From NCBI GenBank assembly GCA_030144725.1, contig JASKMD010000024.1, forward strand, positions 3,277,076 to 3,341,075: DNA of 64,000 nucleotides. Direction: 5' to 3'. Position 1 is the first letter of the stretch; each line of letters begins with the position of its first letter. A model generated the notes under the pieces. That model was not told the origin of the DNA and did not search any database. It saw only the letters and a program-made list of their open reading frames with translations. Below, in pieces: positions 1-12,362 of this stretch. The stretch comes from Haematococcus lacustris (Eukaryota > Chlorophyta > Chlorophyceae > Chlamydomonadales > Haematococcaceae). The position numbers and the translations under genes are program-made.

Positions 1-204
1 TCTAAGAGTGTGACCAGATGGCGGGTTAGGTCCCACCGCTGTGGGATGGGCAGGTCAAAGAAGGTGAGCAGTATTGTCTGCAGGGCGGGGTGGGCATCTG
101 CTCTGCTGCTAATATGTTCCCTTCCCCCTCCCCTACTGCCACCTGCTTGGGTCCCTGACCTGGCTAATTATGCCATGTGTGCATGCATGTTTGCATGCTT
201 GCAG

Positions 205-2831
205 GCGCATGGTCTGGATCAGGAGTCGAAAGCCCTGGCCCAGGAGCTGAAGGGGGTGGCCGACCCACCCTGCCTGCCAGATGGCACGGCCTGCTCCAGT
301 GCTGACGCCCTGCTGCTAGCCAGAGAGGTGCGCTGCGCCCTCACCCTCTGAAGCCATGCAGCTCCTAATGTGTGACTCCCTGCTCAGCATGCAGCCTGTG
401 ACCTGCTAGTAATCATCTGCCTGACCTGCTGCCTGCCTGACCTGCTGCCTGCCTGACCTGCTGCCTGCCTGACCTGCCGCCTGCCTGACCTGCCGCCTGC
501 CTGACCTGCCGCCTGCCTGACCTGCTGCCTGCCTGACCTGCCGCCTGGGGTCTGCCTGTGCTGCTGCCTGCCAGCCCCCCACATCCCACACCCCACACCA
601 ACACCACACCAATACCACACTCAGCACCCCCTGTCGACGTCTGTCCGTAGCTTGCCTACAGCCCAGCCTGCTGCCCAGCCTAGCTGGGCCCACCACTCCT
701 CTGGCTGCAGGTGCGGCGGCTGCATGCTGAGCTGAGGGCAGCGGAGGGTGAGCTGGGTGCGGCTCAGCAGCGCGTGCAGGAGGCTCAGGAAGCCGCAGAG
801 CAGCAGCGCACTCGGGCTGCAATGGCCTTCTCTGCAGCAGGTCAGCACTGAGCCACTGGTTTCTCACCTGTCATGCTGACCCTGCTGCCCTGATGCCCCT
901 GATGCCTCTGGGGAAAGTGCAGGTCCTAGGAGGATAAGGAGGGCAGGGCAGCGCAGGGCAGGGCAGGGCAGGGCAGGGCAGGGCAGGGCAGGGCAGGGCA
1001 GGGCAGGGCAGGGCAGGGTAGGGCAGGGCAGGGCAGGGCAGGGCAGGGCAGGTGGTGGGCTTGACCAGCGGGGGGATGGTCAAGCAGGCAGGCTGGCGGG
1101 TGGGTGGGCAGGCGGTGTTGCAAGGGTAGTGCATTGGTGTGTCCACCCCATGCCTGCTTCACTTACACCTACACTTGTGTCCCATCATCTTGGCCGTGAC
1201 TGCTCATGCAGCAAATGCGGTGCAATGGACATGTGCCCTCTAAAAGCCACACCTCACGGCCGCAGCTACTCCATACAACACACATCAAAGCAAGAAAGAC
1301 CCCAACCAGGTCTCTCTAGTCCCAGTCGCCATGCCTGCTGCCCTGCCGATGCCACCTGGCAGACAACTGCTTGGCCACAGTGGCTGGTTTGCCTGCCTAC
1401 ATGCTGCTCCAGCCTGGTTCTGGTCTGCTGACCAGGTGACCAGGCGCCAGGTGTGTGGCCTTGCTGACCTGCAGGCGCCGCGCAGCGGGCCTTGGCTGAG
1501 GTTGAGGAGCTGAAGGAGCAGCTGGCTGCGGCCAAGCAGCAGGAGTCCCGGCTGCAGGCCTTGCTAGCGCACCATTTGGGCCAGCAGCGCGCCGCAGAGG
1601 ACAAGTGCTTGGAGGTGGGTGCTGCGAGGGGTGATGGGTTCAAATCCAGGCAGCTGCACGTTGTTCTGCAAGCGGCCAGGAACCCTGATGTCAAACAGCC
1701 ATGAAGCAGCCAGGTGTGAAGTGGCCAGCAGCTGGTCAAAACTATGATCCAGTGGCAGTCCATAGCCACTCAAAGTGGTTCACATTGCTTAAGCCTTAAG
1801 CCATAATCGCCCTCCCTCTCTAGGGGTTTGGGCTATTCCACTAGGCGCAAGACACTTGCCAGAGGCCAGTGCTGCGGCTGCTGCTCCTGTTCCTAATGCT
1901 CCTGTTCCTGATGCTCCCTGAGCTACTGGTATGGCTCTGGGCTACTTGGTGATGGCTGAACAAGGCCCCTGCTGCCGCAGCTGGCTCTTGCCTTGCCGAC
2001 AGCGAGCTGTGCTGTGGTGAGGTGCAGGCAGAGGCACGGCTGGACGCCTTGTCCCTGGGGCTGCTGGACGGCCTGACCGCTGAGACACAGCACTTAAGGG
2101 GCCAGGCAGACCAGCAGGCGGCAGCGGCTCGCACCAGTGCGGCGCAGGCAGCGGCCAGGGAGGCGGCGTTGATGGCCCAGGTGGGGTTAGGCAGTGAGGT
2201 CAGGGCATGGCCAGGTGCATGACACAACCAGGATTGCTCCCAGAGGGCTGGGCAGGAGCTGGAAGCTGAGGGGCCATGAGCATGGCCAGCGGGAAGCAAG
2301 CAGGGTGGCAGAGTGCTGGCGGAGCTAGGATGTCGATAGCTGGAAGTTGACCAGCAGTGTGGTTCAGCGTTTGCCTGCCATATGCCCTGCTACTGCCACT
2401 GCCGGCCCTGCTCTTTGTGCTCACCACCACTGTTGCTCCACTGTGCTGCGATCACTGCTTTTGCTATCCCAAATGCAGCTGCTGGCTCTGCTGAGGCTCA
2501 GCTGCTGCCAGCATTGCCGTTGCTCTTGCCGCTCTTCTGCTGCCAAACTGCTTTGCCGTCACTCCTGCTGCTGAGCTGCTGCCAGACTGCTTTGCTGTCG
2601 CTGCTGCTGCTGAGCTGCTCCCAGACTGCTGTGCTGTCGCTCCTGTTGGCCCAGGTGAGCTGCCTGCAAGCCAGCCTGGCAGCGCTAGCCGAGGAGCGGC
2701 AGGTGGTGCACGAGGCAGGTGCCGCGGCTGCCAAGGTGCATGCGACCACCGCCCTGTCTCAGCTGCAGCGCCTGGCCCAGGCCAAGGTGTTTGCCTCTCC
2801 TGTGAACTGGGAGCGGGACGGCACCTACTAA
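205..2831 (+). CDS. coiled-coil protein, 3' part of a multi-exon gene
   Basis: Five phase-compatible exons can be read: 205-327, 711-840, 1475-1614, 2028-2180 and 2655-2831. Each follows a CAG acceptor and, except for the last, ends at a GT donor. The joined product is rich in Ala, Glu, Gln, Leu and Arg (for example AEVEELKEQLAAAKQQ and RRLHAELRAAEGELG), the heptad-like pattern of a long coiled coil. There is no transmembrane segment or catalytic motif. The 5' end is missing: the first exon seen is internal, so the gene starts before the window. The last exon may end at the TAA at 2829-2831 or may splice at the GTGTTT inside it. No family is recognised; a structural, centrosomal or ciliary coiled-coil protein would fit, but that is inference. 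Introns 1 and 2 carry satellites. Confidence 0.6.
418..545. repeat. 16-bp minisatellite in an intron
   Basis: About eight copies of a CCTGACCTGCTGCCTG-like unit, with CTG/CCG variants, lie in the intron between the first two visible exons of the coiled-coil gene. Confidence 0.8.
943..1052. repeat. (GGGCA)n pentanucleotide satellite
   Basis: About 21 copies of GGGCA with two or three interruptions, in intron 2 of the coiled-coil gene. It resembles the GGGCT arrays at 44.5 kb and 63.1 kb. Confidence 0.9.
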
Positions 2832-3661
2832 CACCCATTAGCGTGTTGTGTTACCACACTCCAATGCTAGACTGCTGGCGTTCATAAGGCACATGCTCGC
2901 ACCGGAATGCACGGTCGTGTGCATCTGTTCGCACAGCTGCAACCTCTGATTTCTGACGCCTTGAACTCCTCGGAAAGCATGGGCACTCACGTACACTGCA
3001 CTCACGTACACAGTAACATGGGCACCTACTAACAGTGCGTGTTTAGCAACATGATTCTTGAATGAGACCTTGACAGGGAGTCAGGGTTGGTAGCATGGAC
3101 ATGTAAACATGTCTGCGTGGAAACCCTAGTCTTGTAACGTCTCAGTCGGTGCTGACGATTGAACGGGAGAAGAGCGCTGCTGAGCCCCAACAGGCACGCG
3201 GACGCGGCGTAGTAAGCGATTGCCGGAAGTCAAATCTAGTGCTCACACGCTGGACCAGATTGTATGTGAGGGGGTGTATACGGCTTAAGCGGTGTAATCC
3301 ACCATCATCACCTATTGCATGTGTAGCACTGTCAGTGGGCACTGTTAGTGGCACTGTTGCACAGTATAGCCCAACCCCCTGAAGGCGGCAAAGCAGCCCC
3401 CTTGTCCCTCACTAGGGCCTCCATTTGAGCCGGACCAGTAGTGGCCACTAGCAGCCACTAGCGGGAATACATTAGTGGGCAATAGAGGCCCGACTCAAAT
3501 GGTGTTATTGGGCTGTGTGGAGTAAACCCAGTGCACATGGCACATGAGCACCTACCACCTACATCATTGCCTGACCCCCAAGGGCTATTGTGTAGAGTTG
3601 GTAATACAAAACATGCACTAATTGTAAGCTGATGACAGCTCAGATGGGGGGGGGGCACACA
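2832..3661. other. gene-free spacer with dispersed-repeat sequence
   Basis: No convincing coding sequence is seen. About 3240-3385 resembles the sequence flanking the hAT-1 insertion at 13.1 and 14.8 kb: both contain CACACGCTGGACCAG, then a GCACTGT-rich stretch, then TATAGC(ACAG)CCCAACCCCCTGA. It is therefore a second copy of an older dispersed repeat. The segment at about 3400-3661 is the 3' flank of Fanzor-like copy 1. Confidence 0.55.
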
Positions 3662-4057
3662 CTACTGTGCCTCAACAAGCTGCTGCTGCTGCTGCTGGGC
3701 CTTTGGTGGCTTGTCTCGCAGCCGCTTGTAGCCCAGGCCAGGGTATTCCTTGCCCTTGGCTGGCAGAGCTCCCTGCTCTGGCCAGTAGCACAGCTCCAGT
3801 GGCCGCCACCTGCTCTCCCCAATGCGCTGCATGTTGAGCGCTGCGTTGCAGTCCCTGTCCAGCCACCTGCCTGGCTGTGGTGCTGGCTTGGCTTTGGCTG
3901 CCTTGGCGGCGGCGAAGCAGCCGCAGGGCTTAATATGGGTGTTGTGGCCATATATCATCACACATCGAGATCTATAACGACATGCCGAGAAACACCAACT
4001 CCAGCTCATGCCCTTGCATAGTCCATGAGCCATGCACGAAGAAGCACCCACTGACAA
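3662..4057 (-). pseudogene. Fanzor/TnpB-like nuclease, C-terminal fragment (copy 1)
   Basis: An open frame ends in a run containing WLDRDCNAALNM, then RWRPLELCYWPE, then KEYPGLGYKRLRD, then a Gln-rich tail. DRDxNAAxNI is the last RuvC-like motif of TnpB-type RNA-guided nucleases, which carries the third catalytic Asp; their eukaryotic relatives are called Fanzor. The motif lies near positions 3849-3866. Sequence upstream of the motif within this frame does not show a clear CxxC zinc ribbon. The N-terminal RuvC-I and RuvC-II parts are not visible, so this is a fragment or the last exon of an element. The same C-terminus recurs at 17.4, 19.2 and 42.3 kb, always on the minus strand, so it belongs to a mobile family. 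The family assignment rests on the motif and the repetition; no search was run. Confidence 0.6.
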
Positions 4058-5086
4058 GTGTCACGCTGCACGCCCGTCAGCTACAGAGTCAGCATCCACG
4101 GTCACAATGAAGACAAGTTGCATGCATCTCCATGTGGCTGTCATGCCCAAACTCAACTCACCAACTCAACCCAGGGAACCCACGCAGCAACCGCACTATG
4201 ACAAGATGAGTGACACAACTGTGGATGACAAGGCACTCTCACCAAGCACCATGTGGCTGATGATGAAAGAGTGGTTTGGAGCCATGCGCCCCACCACCTT
4301 AAGCAGTGCGCATCACACAGAAAGGCATCCTGTACAGCCCTTGATGCAACCATAGGAATGTGGCAATGGTAGCAAGTATACCTAATCCTGAGAGGACCCC
4401 TGCTCCAGCAGGCCAGGGACACTCCTCCCACGATGCATACCAACCATGCAAATCGGCCATGCATGCACCCCCACCCTGCACACATCGTCAGCATGCACGC
4501 TGATGACGCCAACCCGACTGGCTTCAGCACACATGGATGGCCGTGGCGGAGTTGGGGCCCTGTGAGCCGTGAGCCCTGGTAGTTGGTCTGGCCGAACCGG
4601 GCTGCCAGCCCCAGCATTCCCTGGATCACAGAGGGCACAGAGTGACAGCAGACAGAGGTATATGACATGCAACAATCTGTGCCCTGCAAGGACTAAGCTT
4701 GGGTGAGTGGCGGCTCATGGAGGGCAGCCCCAGGACCCACTGAGGCCATGACAATGTCCACGAGGCTGCGGGTGGCCACCCCATGCACCACTGTCTGAGG
4801 CTCGTTGAGGCTCATGTGCCTCTGGTGAATGCTTCAGGCAGCTACACAGCCCCAGGCTCCCGAGGCTGCAGGTGCCTCCTACCCCTGCACTGATGCCTGA
4901 CCCCCCAGGGGACGGCCATACAGTATGGCATGACACACAGGCACTGCTGCACCCATGGGCTGGGGCCTGTTGACAGCTGAGCTGGGCCAGCTGGTACAGT
5001 GCTTCTCCTCCAGCACCACCTTGCCGCTCGTGCAACCTGTCTGGCTCTCTGGCCTGCGCCTGCTGTGCCTCCGCCCAATGCGGCTG
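4058..5086. other. spacer with a solo Fanzor-associated 3' segment
   Basis: No exon is supported here. About 4830-4990 matches the segment that follows Fanzor-like copy 3 (19.0-19.2 kb): GGCAGCTACACAGCCCCAG, then a CCGAGGCTGCAGGTGCC-like stretch, then GATGCCTGACCCCCCAGGGG, then ACAGTATGGCATGACACAC. It has no adjoining nuclease frame. Confidence 0.5.
4830..4990 (-). repeat. solo copy of the Fanzor-associated 3' module
   Basis: By eye it aligns with 19086-19210 and 22310-22430. The orientation is set by copy 3, where the module lies just downstream of the nuclease stop on the minus strand. It is plausibly a short non-autonomous derivative. Confidence 0.5.
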
Positions 5087-6674
5087 TCAGCCCTGCCAAG
5101 GCGGCCCCTGGTGAGAGTCGTTGATGGAGTCGCCCCGGCCATCCCCGTCTGAAAGGATTGTTTCTTCGCCAGGCGGCAGCTGCCCGTTCCTGCGCATGTT
5201 GCGGATCTTGTCCTTGCAGTCCACCTGGGTGTGCCAGGGGCGCAGCACATCACATCACATCACACCAGGTCACATCTCGCACTTTGGGGTGACTGGCAGA
5301 CAGGGCTGCATGTAGCTCATGGGGTGGAGCACAGCCGTGACAACAGCTTATTCAGCACAGCGGCACAGGGACCAAAGGAGGGCAGTGGAGCTGCAGTGGG
5401 CTGCAGTGTGGCTGCCATGGGGCAGCACAATGGGCTACAGTGGGGGCTGCAGTGGGTGCCGCCCACAGTGGGGTCCATATGTGCAGTGCACAGGCGGTCT
5501 TGCTATGCTGGGCAGTAGGCCAAGCTGGGTGGTCAGTCCCACCCACCTGGGACCTCTGGTGCAGCAGCGGCTGGTCAGCCTGCTCGTCCGCGGCCTTGAT
5601 GCGCGACCAGTTGTTGCCGTACACGTGGTACAGCTCAACCAGGCGCACCACCTCATGGTCCGCCCACTTGCTGCGCTTCCTGGCCTGCAGGTGCAGGGTG
5701 CTGCATCACGCTGGCCACCACAGGAGCAGGGCTGGGGCTAGACAGTGCAGTAGGCTTATGGCTGCTTGGCTGCGCCTGCCATGCCTGCTTGGCTGCGCCT
5801 GTCACAGTAGCTTGGCTGTGCCTGCTGGACCCCGCCGCCAATGGCACCACACACACCCACAGCTGTGCTCCACAGCAGCCCCGTGCCCACCCACCGCCTT
5901 GGGAGGTGAGAGCCGCAGTCGGTCGCCCAGAGGCCGCTTCCACATGCTATAGCCAGACGTCCCCGCAGCCTGCCTGCTGACCCAGCCTGGCGCAGGCCGC
6001 TCCTGCTGCTGCCCTGCGCCCCCTCTGCCAGCCCCCTGCTGCCCGGCTGGCTGCTGCAGCCCCCCCTCCTGCCCCATTTCCTCATCATCTGACCACTGCA
6101 CAGTCTCGCGCTTGCGCTCTTTTCGCCCCCGCACCAACCCCTGACCTGCCCCTGCTGCCTCCCCTGGCCCCCCTGCCTGTGTGCCCTGCTGGCGCCAGGC
6201 CTCAGAGCTGCCGGCAGCGCCCCTAGGTTGGCCCCCTTCATACACCAAGGTGAGAGGTGCCTCAGCAGCCCCTGCGCCATCCGGCTGCAGGCCTGCAGGC
6301 TGAGTCAGTCCAGTGGCCCGGCCCCCCACGCCCACCCCCCGTGCAGCTGCTGGGACAGCTGCATCCCCTGCCACTTCACATGAGTGCTGGTCTGTGCTGT
6401 CCTGGAAGGCATGCTGAGCTGAGTGGTCTGCCACGCTCTGCCTGCCTTGGACGGGGCTTGTCAGGATTTGAACCCTGGTCTCAAGCCTGAGTGGCTGACT
6501 GTGTCTGTATTTGTGTGGGGAGGCGTGGGGCGAGGGGCTGAATCCGTCAGCAGCGGCTTTGGGTCCCTCAGGGGAGGGCACGTAAGGGCCTGCGGCTTCA
6601 GCTGTGGCCCGCACCTCAGCCATAAGGCTGGCTGGCTGCGGGGGGCAGGGCAAGGTCAGCACAAGGTCTTGCAT
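5087..6674 (-). CDS. telobox (TRF-type) MYB DNA-binding protein
   Basis: Three minus-strand exons join in phase: 6674-5895, 5684-5547 and 5224-5087, for about 351 residues. The first is low-complexity (Gly, Ala, Gln) with a charged stretch RKERKRETVQWSDDEE. The last two make one C-terminal MYB repeat at about residues 265-325: KWADHEVVRLVELYHVYG, then NNWSRIK, then VDCKDKIRNMRRNG. VDxKDKxRNM is the telobox signature of telomere-repeat-binding MYB proteins (TRF, plant TRB/TRFL). A nuclear role in binding telomeric or telomere-like DNA is inferred from the family. The tail after the domain is short and ends PPWQG. The start is uncertain: Met at 6674, or the Met about 17 residues later. An extra intron within the first exon cannot be excluded. 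Confidence 0.72.
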
Positions 6675-6944
6675 TTGCCAGACGCCAGTTGAGTATGATC
6701 ATTATTGCTTCCCTTTGTCTTGCCCTTGGCTCAGACAAGGCTGTGTGCAGTCTATGCCCTCAATCGAGCTCAGCACTGATTCCTGACTGCTGGCATGCAT
6801 AGCTTGGCATGACACAGCACCACACATTGCAACGCGGCATCATCATCATTAGAGCCATGCTGGGACTGGGGCTGAAGGGCACCACATTCCTGGCTGCATC
6901 TGCTGGCTGGTGCTGGCTGCTGACTGGTGCTGTGGCTATAGTGG

Positions 6945-7031
6945 ACCCCACTACTCGCTGCGGCTGCAGCCATGGGGACAGCGCACCATCACCGACCTGA
7001 ACTATGCGGTTCAGAACGCGGAGCTGGTTTG
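6945..7031 (+). other. possible orphan exon
   Basis: After a GGCTATAG acceptor the frame reads GPHYSLRLQPWGQRTITD and on to NAELV, then meets a perfect GTAAGT donor. A following exon at 7276 would stop after nine codons. I cannot connect it to other exons or to a family. Confidence 0.25.
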
Positions 7032-7299
7032 TAAGTTGCGCATGGGGCAGGTCCATGCATCCTGTGCCATGCACATGACAGGCAGGCACCATGCACCCTT
7101 GGTCAAGCCGGACACCTGCCACGTGCACCTGCCACAACCCCCCTTAGACCACACATTGGCCAACGCCATGACATGGTGGTGATGACGAGAAGGGGAGCCC
7201 AGACACCGGAGCTGTATGCTGAGGACTGGTTGAGTCTAGTCTTGTCAGCCAGGCCCTTGTAGTGTTGTTTTGCAGGCTTGTCTCGACCTTCAGTGTGAG

Positions 7300-8201
7300 A
7301 CCCCTCTTAGCATTGTGCTTTGGGTAAAGACAATCACTGTTGTGTTCGGTGGAGTGCTCGCCCTAACTCTAGGGGTTTCTCTCGATCCCTTCTTCGTACC
7401 CTTTTCACCTACTATGTCATCATCCCAACTGGCCACCTGCCCACCCTCCAGCAACTTCCTTAGCTTTGCTATTGCCCACAGCCAGCCCACACCCTATCCC
7501 ATCCTGCCACTGCCCACTGCCCACAGCCAACCCCACCCTTGCTTTAGCTGCACCTGGCAATCACCTTGCTGAGCAGCGCCCTCCTGGTCCCCTTCATCAT
7601 CATCATCATCATCCCCATGACCTGCATGGTGGAGTAGGCAAGTGTGACCTTGTCACTCTGTACCGCTGGGCAATAGTACATGGCTTGCCTAACCCAGCAT
7701 CATGCAGCGTAGTGGTCACAATCCTGACCACAATGGCAGTGGGGCCAGGGGCACTGACAAGGTCACTCCTAAGCCTAATCTCCTGAGTCATGGACGGCCG
7801 CCTACCTCACATGACACAGTCTTCCTCTGTCTTCTTCTGTGCCCAACCATGAGCTAATGAAAAATAAAATGAATGACTGGTGTCATGACCAGCACCGTGC
7901 CACAGATGCGAGCACAAGAGCTACTGGAACACGCAGCCTCCTCCCCCTTCCCCAGGGCCCACTCCCAACCCTCCCTCCCTCCCACTGAGGCTTAACCCTT
8001 CACCTCTCCCCTTCCCGCCTCCAGGCTGCCTGACACCCTCCAGGCTGCCTGACACAGCTAACCCACCACCCCTGGCTAGGACACACAGGCAGCCTCCAGG
8101 CAGCAGGGTCGTCAGCAGCGCAGCACCAGGGTGTCAGCATCCTGGGTGGCAGTTGTGACTAACCACCACCCACAGAGCACAACAGCATGCGGCAGCCATA
8201 C
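7300..8201. other. spacer, no gene seen
   Basis: Low-complexity pyrimidine-rich sequence with a TCATCA run near 7593. About 7365 has a CTCTAGGGGTTT match to the short repeats at 1818 and 28224. No supported exon. Confidence 0.4.
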
Positions 8202-11200
8202 CTGTGGTGAGTGGCAGGTCAGCCAGCTGCTCTACCCTGGCCTTAGAGGTGGTGGCGCTGGGAGATGAGGGCAACAGGGGCCACAGGGACTCAGCTTGTC
8301 TCCTCACCTGCAAGCACAGCAGCAGCAGAGCAGCACCCCATTGCCTCCTAGCTCCTGGAACACCCCCACCCTAACCCATTACCTCCTTCACCTCCACCTT
8401 CATAACAAGAACAACAATGTACGAAACAGCACTAAGCCACACATGTAAGGGCTTGCATTGCACTAGTAGGAAACAGTACGCTGTATGCCTTGACCTGACA
8501 TTGTTCTGACCAGCACCACCACCACCTGCAGCTTGCACTGGTTGCCTGGTGTTGCGTGACAGCATCATCGGCTGCATGCCTGAGCCCAGCTGGTGCTGGA
8601 CTGGGCTACATGAGTGGCTGGTGCATGGGAGGTGTTGCCTAGCCCGGGGGAGGTGGTGAGACTGCACCAGAGCCAGGCAACACACAGCCCGGGGCCAGCC
8701 CAGGTGCTGCAGCCAAGCAGTGCCTGCCTGCTGCCACACGCCAGCTGCCACACACCAGCGACACACCAGCTGCCACACACCAGCCCACACACAAGCAGCC
8801 AAGCCTGCCTGCTGCCACACACCCCAACATCCTGGTTTGGTGTAGTGCGGCATGGTACATGCAAACCCTGTATATTGTCACCCTGTGCCCTGCAGGAGTA
8901 ATCCCTGATATGGGATCAATGGAAGTGTGGTGTAACCCTGTGCCCTGAAGCAGTAACCCCTTGTGCATCAAGGATCTCCAGAGGCTGCCTAACTAGGCCA
9001 TGGCACTGTGATTCAATTGACGGCAGCAGATGTGGGTACCATGCGATCAGGCTGCATGCTGATGCACAGGTTGCTGCGGAAGGGCCGCCAGCGAGGTTAC
9101 ACAGCGGAGTGTGGGCAGCGCCAGCAGGGGCCCACCTTGTCCAGGGTGGCGGTGATAGAGTCGTGGAGGTGCACCAGGAACACTGAAGCACCCCGCACAT
9201 CAGCTAGGTACTCAGCCCAGGCCTCCCGCAACGCTCCCCGTAAATCATCAAGGCGTACGATGCTGCCCAGGCAGGCGGGCAGGCAGACAAGCATAAAGAA
9301 GGGCGGGCGGACATGCATGCAGGCATAAAGAAGTGCAGATGGGTATACAGGCAAGCAGGCATAAAGAAGGGCATGCAGGTAGGCAGGCATAAAGAAGGGC
9401 ATGCAGGCAAGATGGTGGGTATAAAGAAGTGCAGGCGAGGTGGCCGGCAGCGTGGCATAGTGTGCTGTGAAGCCGGCAGGGTCTTATATGGCTGGTGCAG
9501 TAGCATGTGTGAGTGCATGGTAAACCAGCAAAAAGTGCATGGTAAACGGTGTACCTGGAGTGGTGGGAGGGAAGGGGAGAGGAGGGGAAGCTGGTTCATG
9601 ACAGCCAGAGGCCGTGGTAGCGCAGCACACTGAGTGTGCCTGCACCTGCACGGCCTTGCTCAGCTCTCACTGCTCAGCCTAGAGGACATCTTGGCAGTCA
9701 GGCTGCACTCACCTCTGCGCCTCTGTCCTGCTGAGCCTCTCTACGGCGCCGCTGCCGATTGGCAGGCAAACAGGGACAGGTGCATGCTGATTACCCAATG
9801 CCTTCTCCCAACTACCTTCACATCTGTTGTCCTCGTATCTGCTGTCCTCACGTCTGTTGTTCTCACTCCACCTAGTCTTGCTGTTTGCTGCTCTATCGCC
9901 CTAACTGCCCTGGTGTCCCAGGTACTGTCTGCCTTGCCTTGTGTGAGGCAGGTACCTGGCAGCCTCACATCCATGACTGGCTGAGACCCCACCTTTCCTG
10001 GGGAAGTGTTTGCACTGAGGATAAATCCTTTTGCCAGCGGATGCTGTCCACACATTGCATGGCTTCTTCCAGGTGCTGCAGGGTGGCGTGGCTGAAGTCC
10101 TGCTCCAGCTCACCTTGCCTGCCATGCCATGCAGCAACAGCAGTAACACCCTCTGGCCCTTGCAAAGATACATGTTTCGAGCAGATGTACTCCCGCAGCA
10201 AGCATGGAGGGCGTACTGCCAACCTCTGCCTAGAGGAGCATACAGGTCAGCTTGTGACTTGTAGCTGGGCGCATGCAGCACTGTGGCTGGAACGGAAAGC
10301 AAGCGAGGAAGGGTGTGGTGATGATGGGCCTGGTGGTGCTGCTGCTGGTTAAGATGATGGTGGGTGCTAGTGGTGCTGCTGGTGTTGGTGCTGGTGGTGC
10401 TGTTGGTAATGACGGTTGCCTGCTGCTACTGATGCTAGTTGTGCTGGTTGTGTCCATTCTGGTGATGCTGGTGGTGATGAGCAGCAGCCACACTGCAGGC
10501 CAGCCCTGTGCCAGGCTCTAGAGACAGAGGCCACAGGTTGGCCACACTAAGCCATGTTATGTGGGGCCTGCTGCATGTCAGCATGCTCACGTCTTCTTCT
10601 GCAGCCAGGCGTGGTAGTCCTCGCCCAGGCAGGACACCAGGCAGGCCAGCACCAGCGCCGAGTACACCTGGCATTAACCAGCAGTGACAGGTTAGGGTTA
10701 AGGTTAGGGTGAGTACACTGGTATTATACAAGCAGTGACAGCAAGCATGGCTATGACGAGCATGCTACCCACCATGGCAGCCAAACAATCCCACATGTGG
10801 CATAGGACAACACAACAATAAGACTATGCAGGGGCTTGCCCTACAGCTAACATGGCGGGGCTGGACGCTGCTCATTCCTATACAGAGCACAGGAAGTGCT
10901 GTGACTCAACACAAAGGTACATGCCTTTCCTGCAAGAGGACGCACACGAGCGCACCTCAGTGAGCGTTGCATCGTCATCTTCATGCACCCACATCTGTTG
11001 CTGCAGTGGATCACGCAAGCTGTTAAGCTTTGCTGCTTGCTCCTCATTCATGCCCATGTCACCAGGAGCACAGTATCCCGATCGCGAGCGCAGTTGCAGG
11101 AGTGAGACCAGCAGTTGAGGGCGGGCTTCACCAACATCGCATGATGCTAGTATAGTCCTGTAGGGTGGGATCCAACGGGGACCATGCTTGGGTTGAGTCT

Positions 11201-11484
11201 GCCTCGTAATACGCTGCCTCCTGCTCCAACCACTGCTGTTGGGGGCCTGGGCTGAGGTGCCATGCGCACATTCACCTAACAATGTGTCGCACTGGCAGAG
11301 CCTGTACATGGGGTAAGGACTGCAGATGGGTCCTATACCGGAGCTCCGCGCCCAGCTTCTGAAGTTCTGCTACCGCCAGGCGTACGTTATAGGCTGTGCT
11401 GCGGTCTGAAACTAGGCGTTCCACCTCGTCGAGTTTGCGCATCAATGTCGCGTCTCGCATCTCATGGGCGCAAGGGTTGACCAT
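8202..11484 (-). CDS. unrecognised multi-exon gene (candidate exons)
   Basis: Candidate minus-strand exons with splice-like borders are 11484-11339 (starting MVNPCAHEMRDATLMRKLDE), about 11060-10956 (EEQAAKLNSLRDPLQQQMW), 10667-10591 (VYSALVLACLVSCLGEDYHA), about 10113-10016 (GELEQDFSHATLQHLEEAM), 9262-9136 (VRLDDLRGALREAWAEYLAD) and 8307-8202. The predicted peptides have amphipathic-helix composition. Not all intron phases agree: the join from the first to the second exon does not work with the borders I found, so some exons or borders are wrong. No domain is recognised. A soluble helical protein is the most that can be said. Confidence 0.35.
9290..9435. repeat. CATAAAGAAG-containing tandem repeat
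   Basis: Six imperfect units of GCAGGCATAAAGAAGGGCAT-like sequence lie in an intron of the candidate gene. Confidence 0.7.
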
Positions 11485-12044
11485 CTTTGTTTCAGCGCGA
11501 GTCAGCACGCATGTCAAGATATGGCTTCTATTGCTCGCGGTCCAGGGCAAGCAATGACAATTGAGTCTTGCCTGCAAGCATGAACTGCTTGCAAGCGACA
11601 CATGAACGCATGACTTGGAAAAAAAGCACGCATGGAGGACTGGGCCTTCAGTACCAACACTCCTTTCCAAAAGCCTCCTGCCGGTGGTGGGGCTATGCGT
11701 GGTTCTCCGTACACCCAATCCTTACTACAGTTATGGGCACCCTTGACAGCTGCAAACCACGTAGGCATGTTCCCTCCTAATCTCAGGCGTTCCCAACATG
11801 GGGTTGGTAATCTTCATGCAACTGCAGCCCATCTACTCCATCATTTGATGTAACGTTTGCTGAGTCTGCTGCAATGCGATGATGCGCGTTTAATGTAAGA
11901 CTGGAATTGCCATCGGAGTCATTCGATGCGGGCAGCCACATGTGACCCCGGATGTGTCCCAATCACAAACCGTGGTTAGCTACACTGGTAAGCTACGGCC
12001 TTGGCTATCCGTTGTAGGGCACAAGCGACAAACTGTGACCTGCA

Positions 12045-12200
12045 GGCTGGTGCAGCGGCTGCGGGTGCGGCTGCGGCTGCGGGAGGTGCAGCGGCTGCGG
12101 GATGTGGAGCAGTCCCTTATGGGCACCGTAGATGGGTTGCAGGGCGACTTAGACGACCTGCAGGCAGCACACCAACGCCTGCAGGATGAGCATACAGCAG
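12045..12200 (+). CDS. coiled-coil exon
   Basis: After the acceptor TGACCTGCAG the frame reads VQRLRVRLRLREVQRLRD, then DGLQGDLDDLQAAHQRLQDE, and can splice at GCAG/GTGGCAG. It is strongly helical and charged. It may belong with the Ser/Pro-rich frame at 14.9 kb as one gene split by a satellite and a transposon, but no splice path was proved. Confidence 0.4.
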
Positions 12201-12362
12201 GTGGCAGCTCAGACCAAGCTACGCGCATGGAAGTGGCAATCGATGTGGTGTATCATGCCGAGCTACGGCTGCCACCGCCTAAGCCTGCGCCCCCTCAGCG
12301 GCAGCTGACACCTGCAGGCACCACCCCTGAGCTGGTTGTGCCTGCTGGTGCACCCCCTCAGC

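Noticed and set aside
1630..1650. second B-box-like site, GGGTTCAAATCC
   Set aside because: An isolated match with no matching stems. It is intronic and probably chance.
6455..6485. tRNA gene (GGTTCAAATCC on the minus strand)
   Set aside because: Only a B-box-like stretch is present. No acceptor stem, A box or cloverleaf could be formed, and it lies inside the first exon of the MYB gene.
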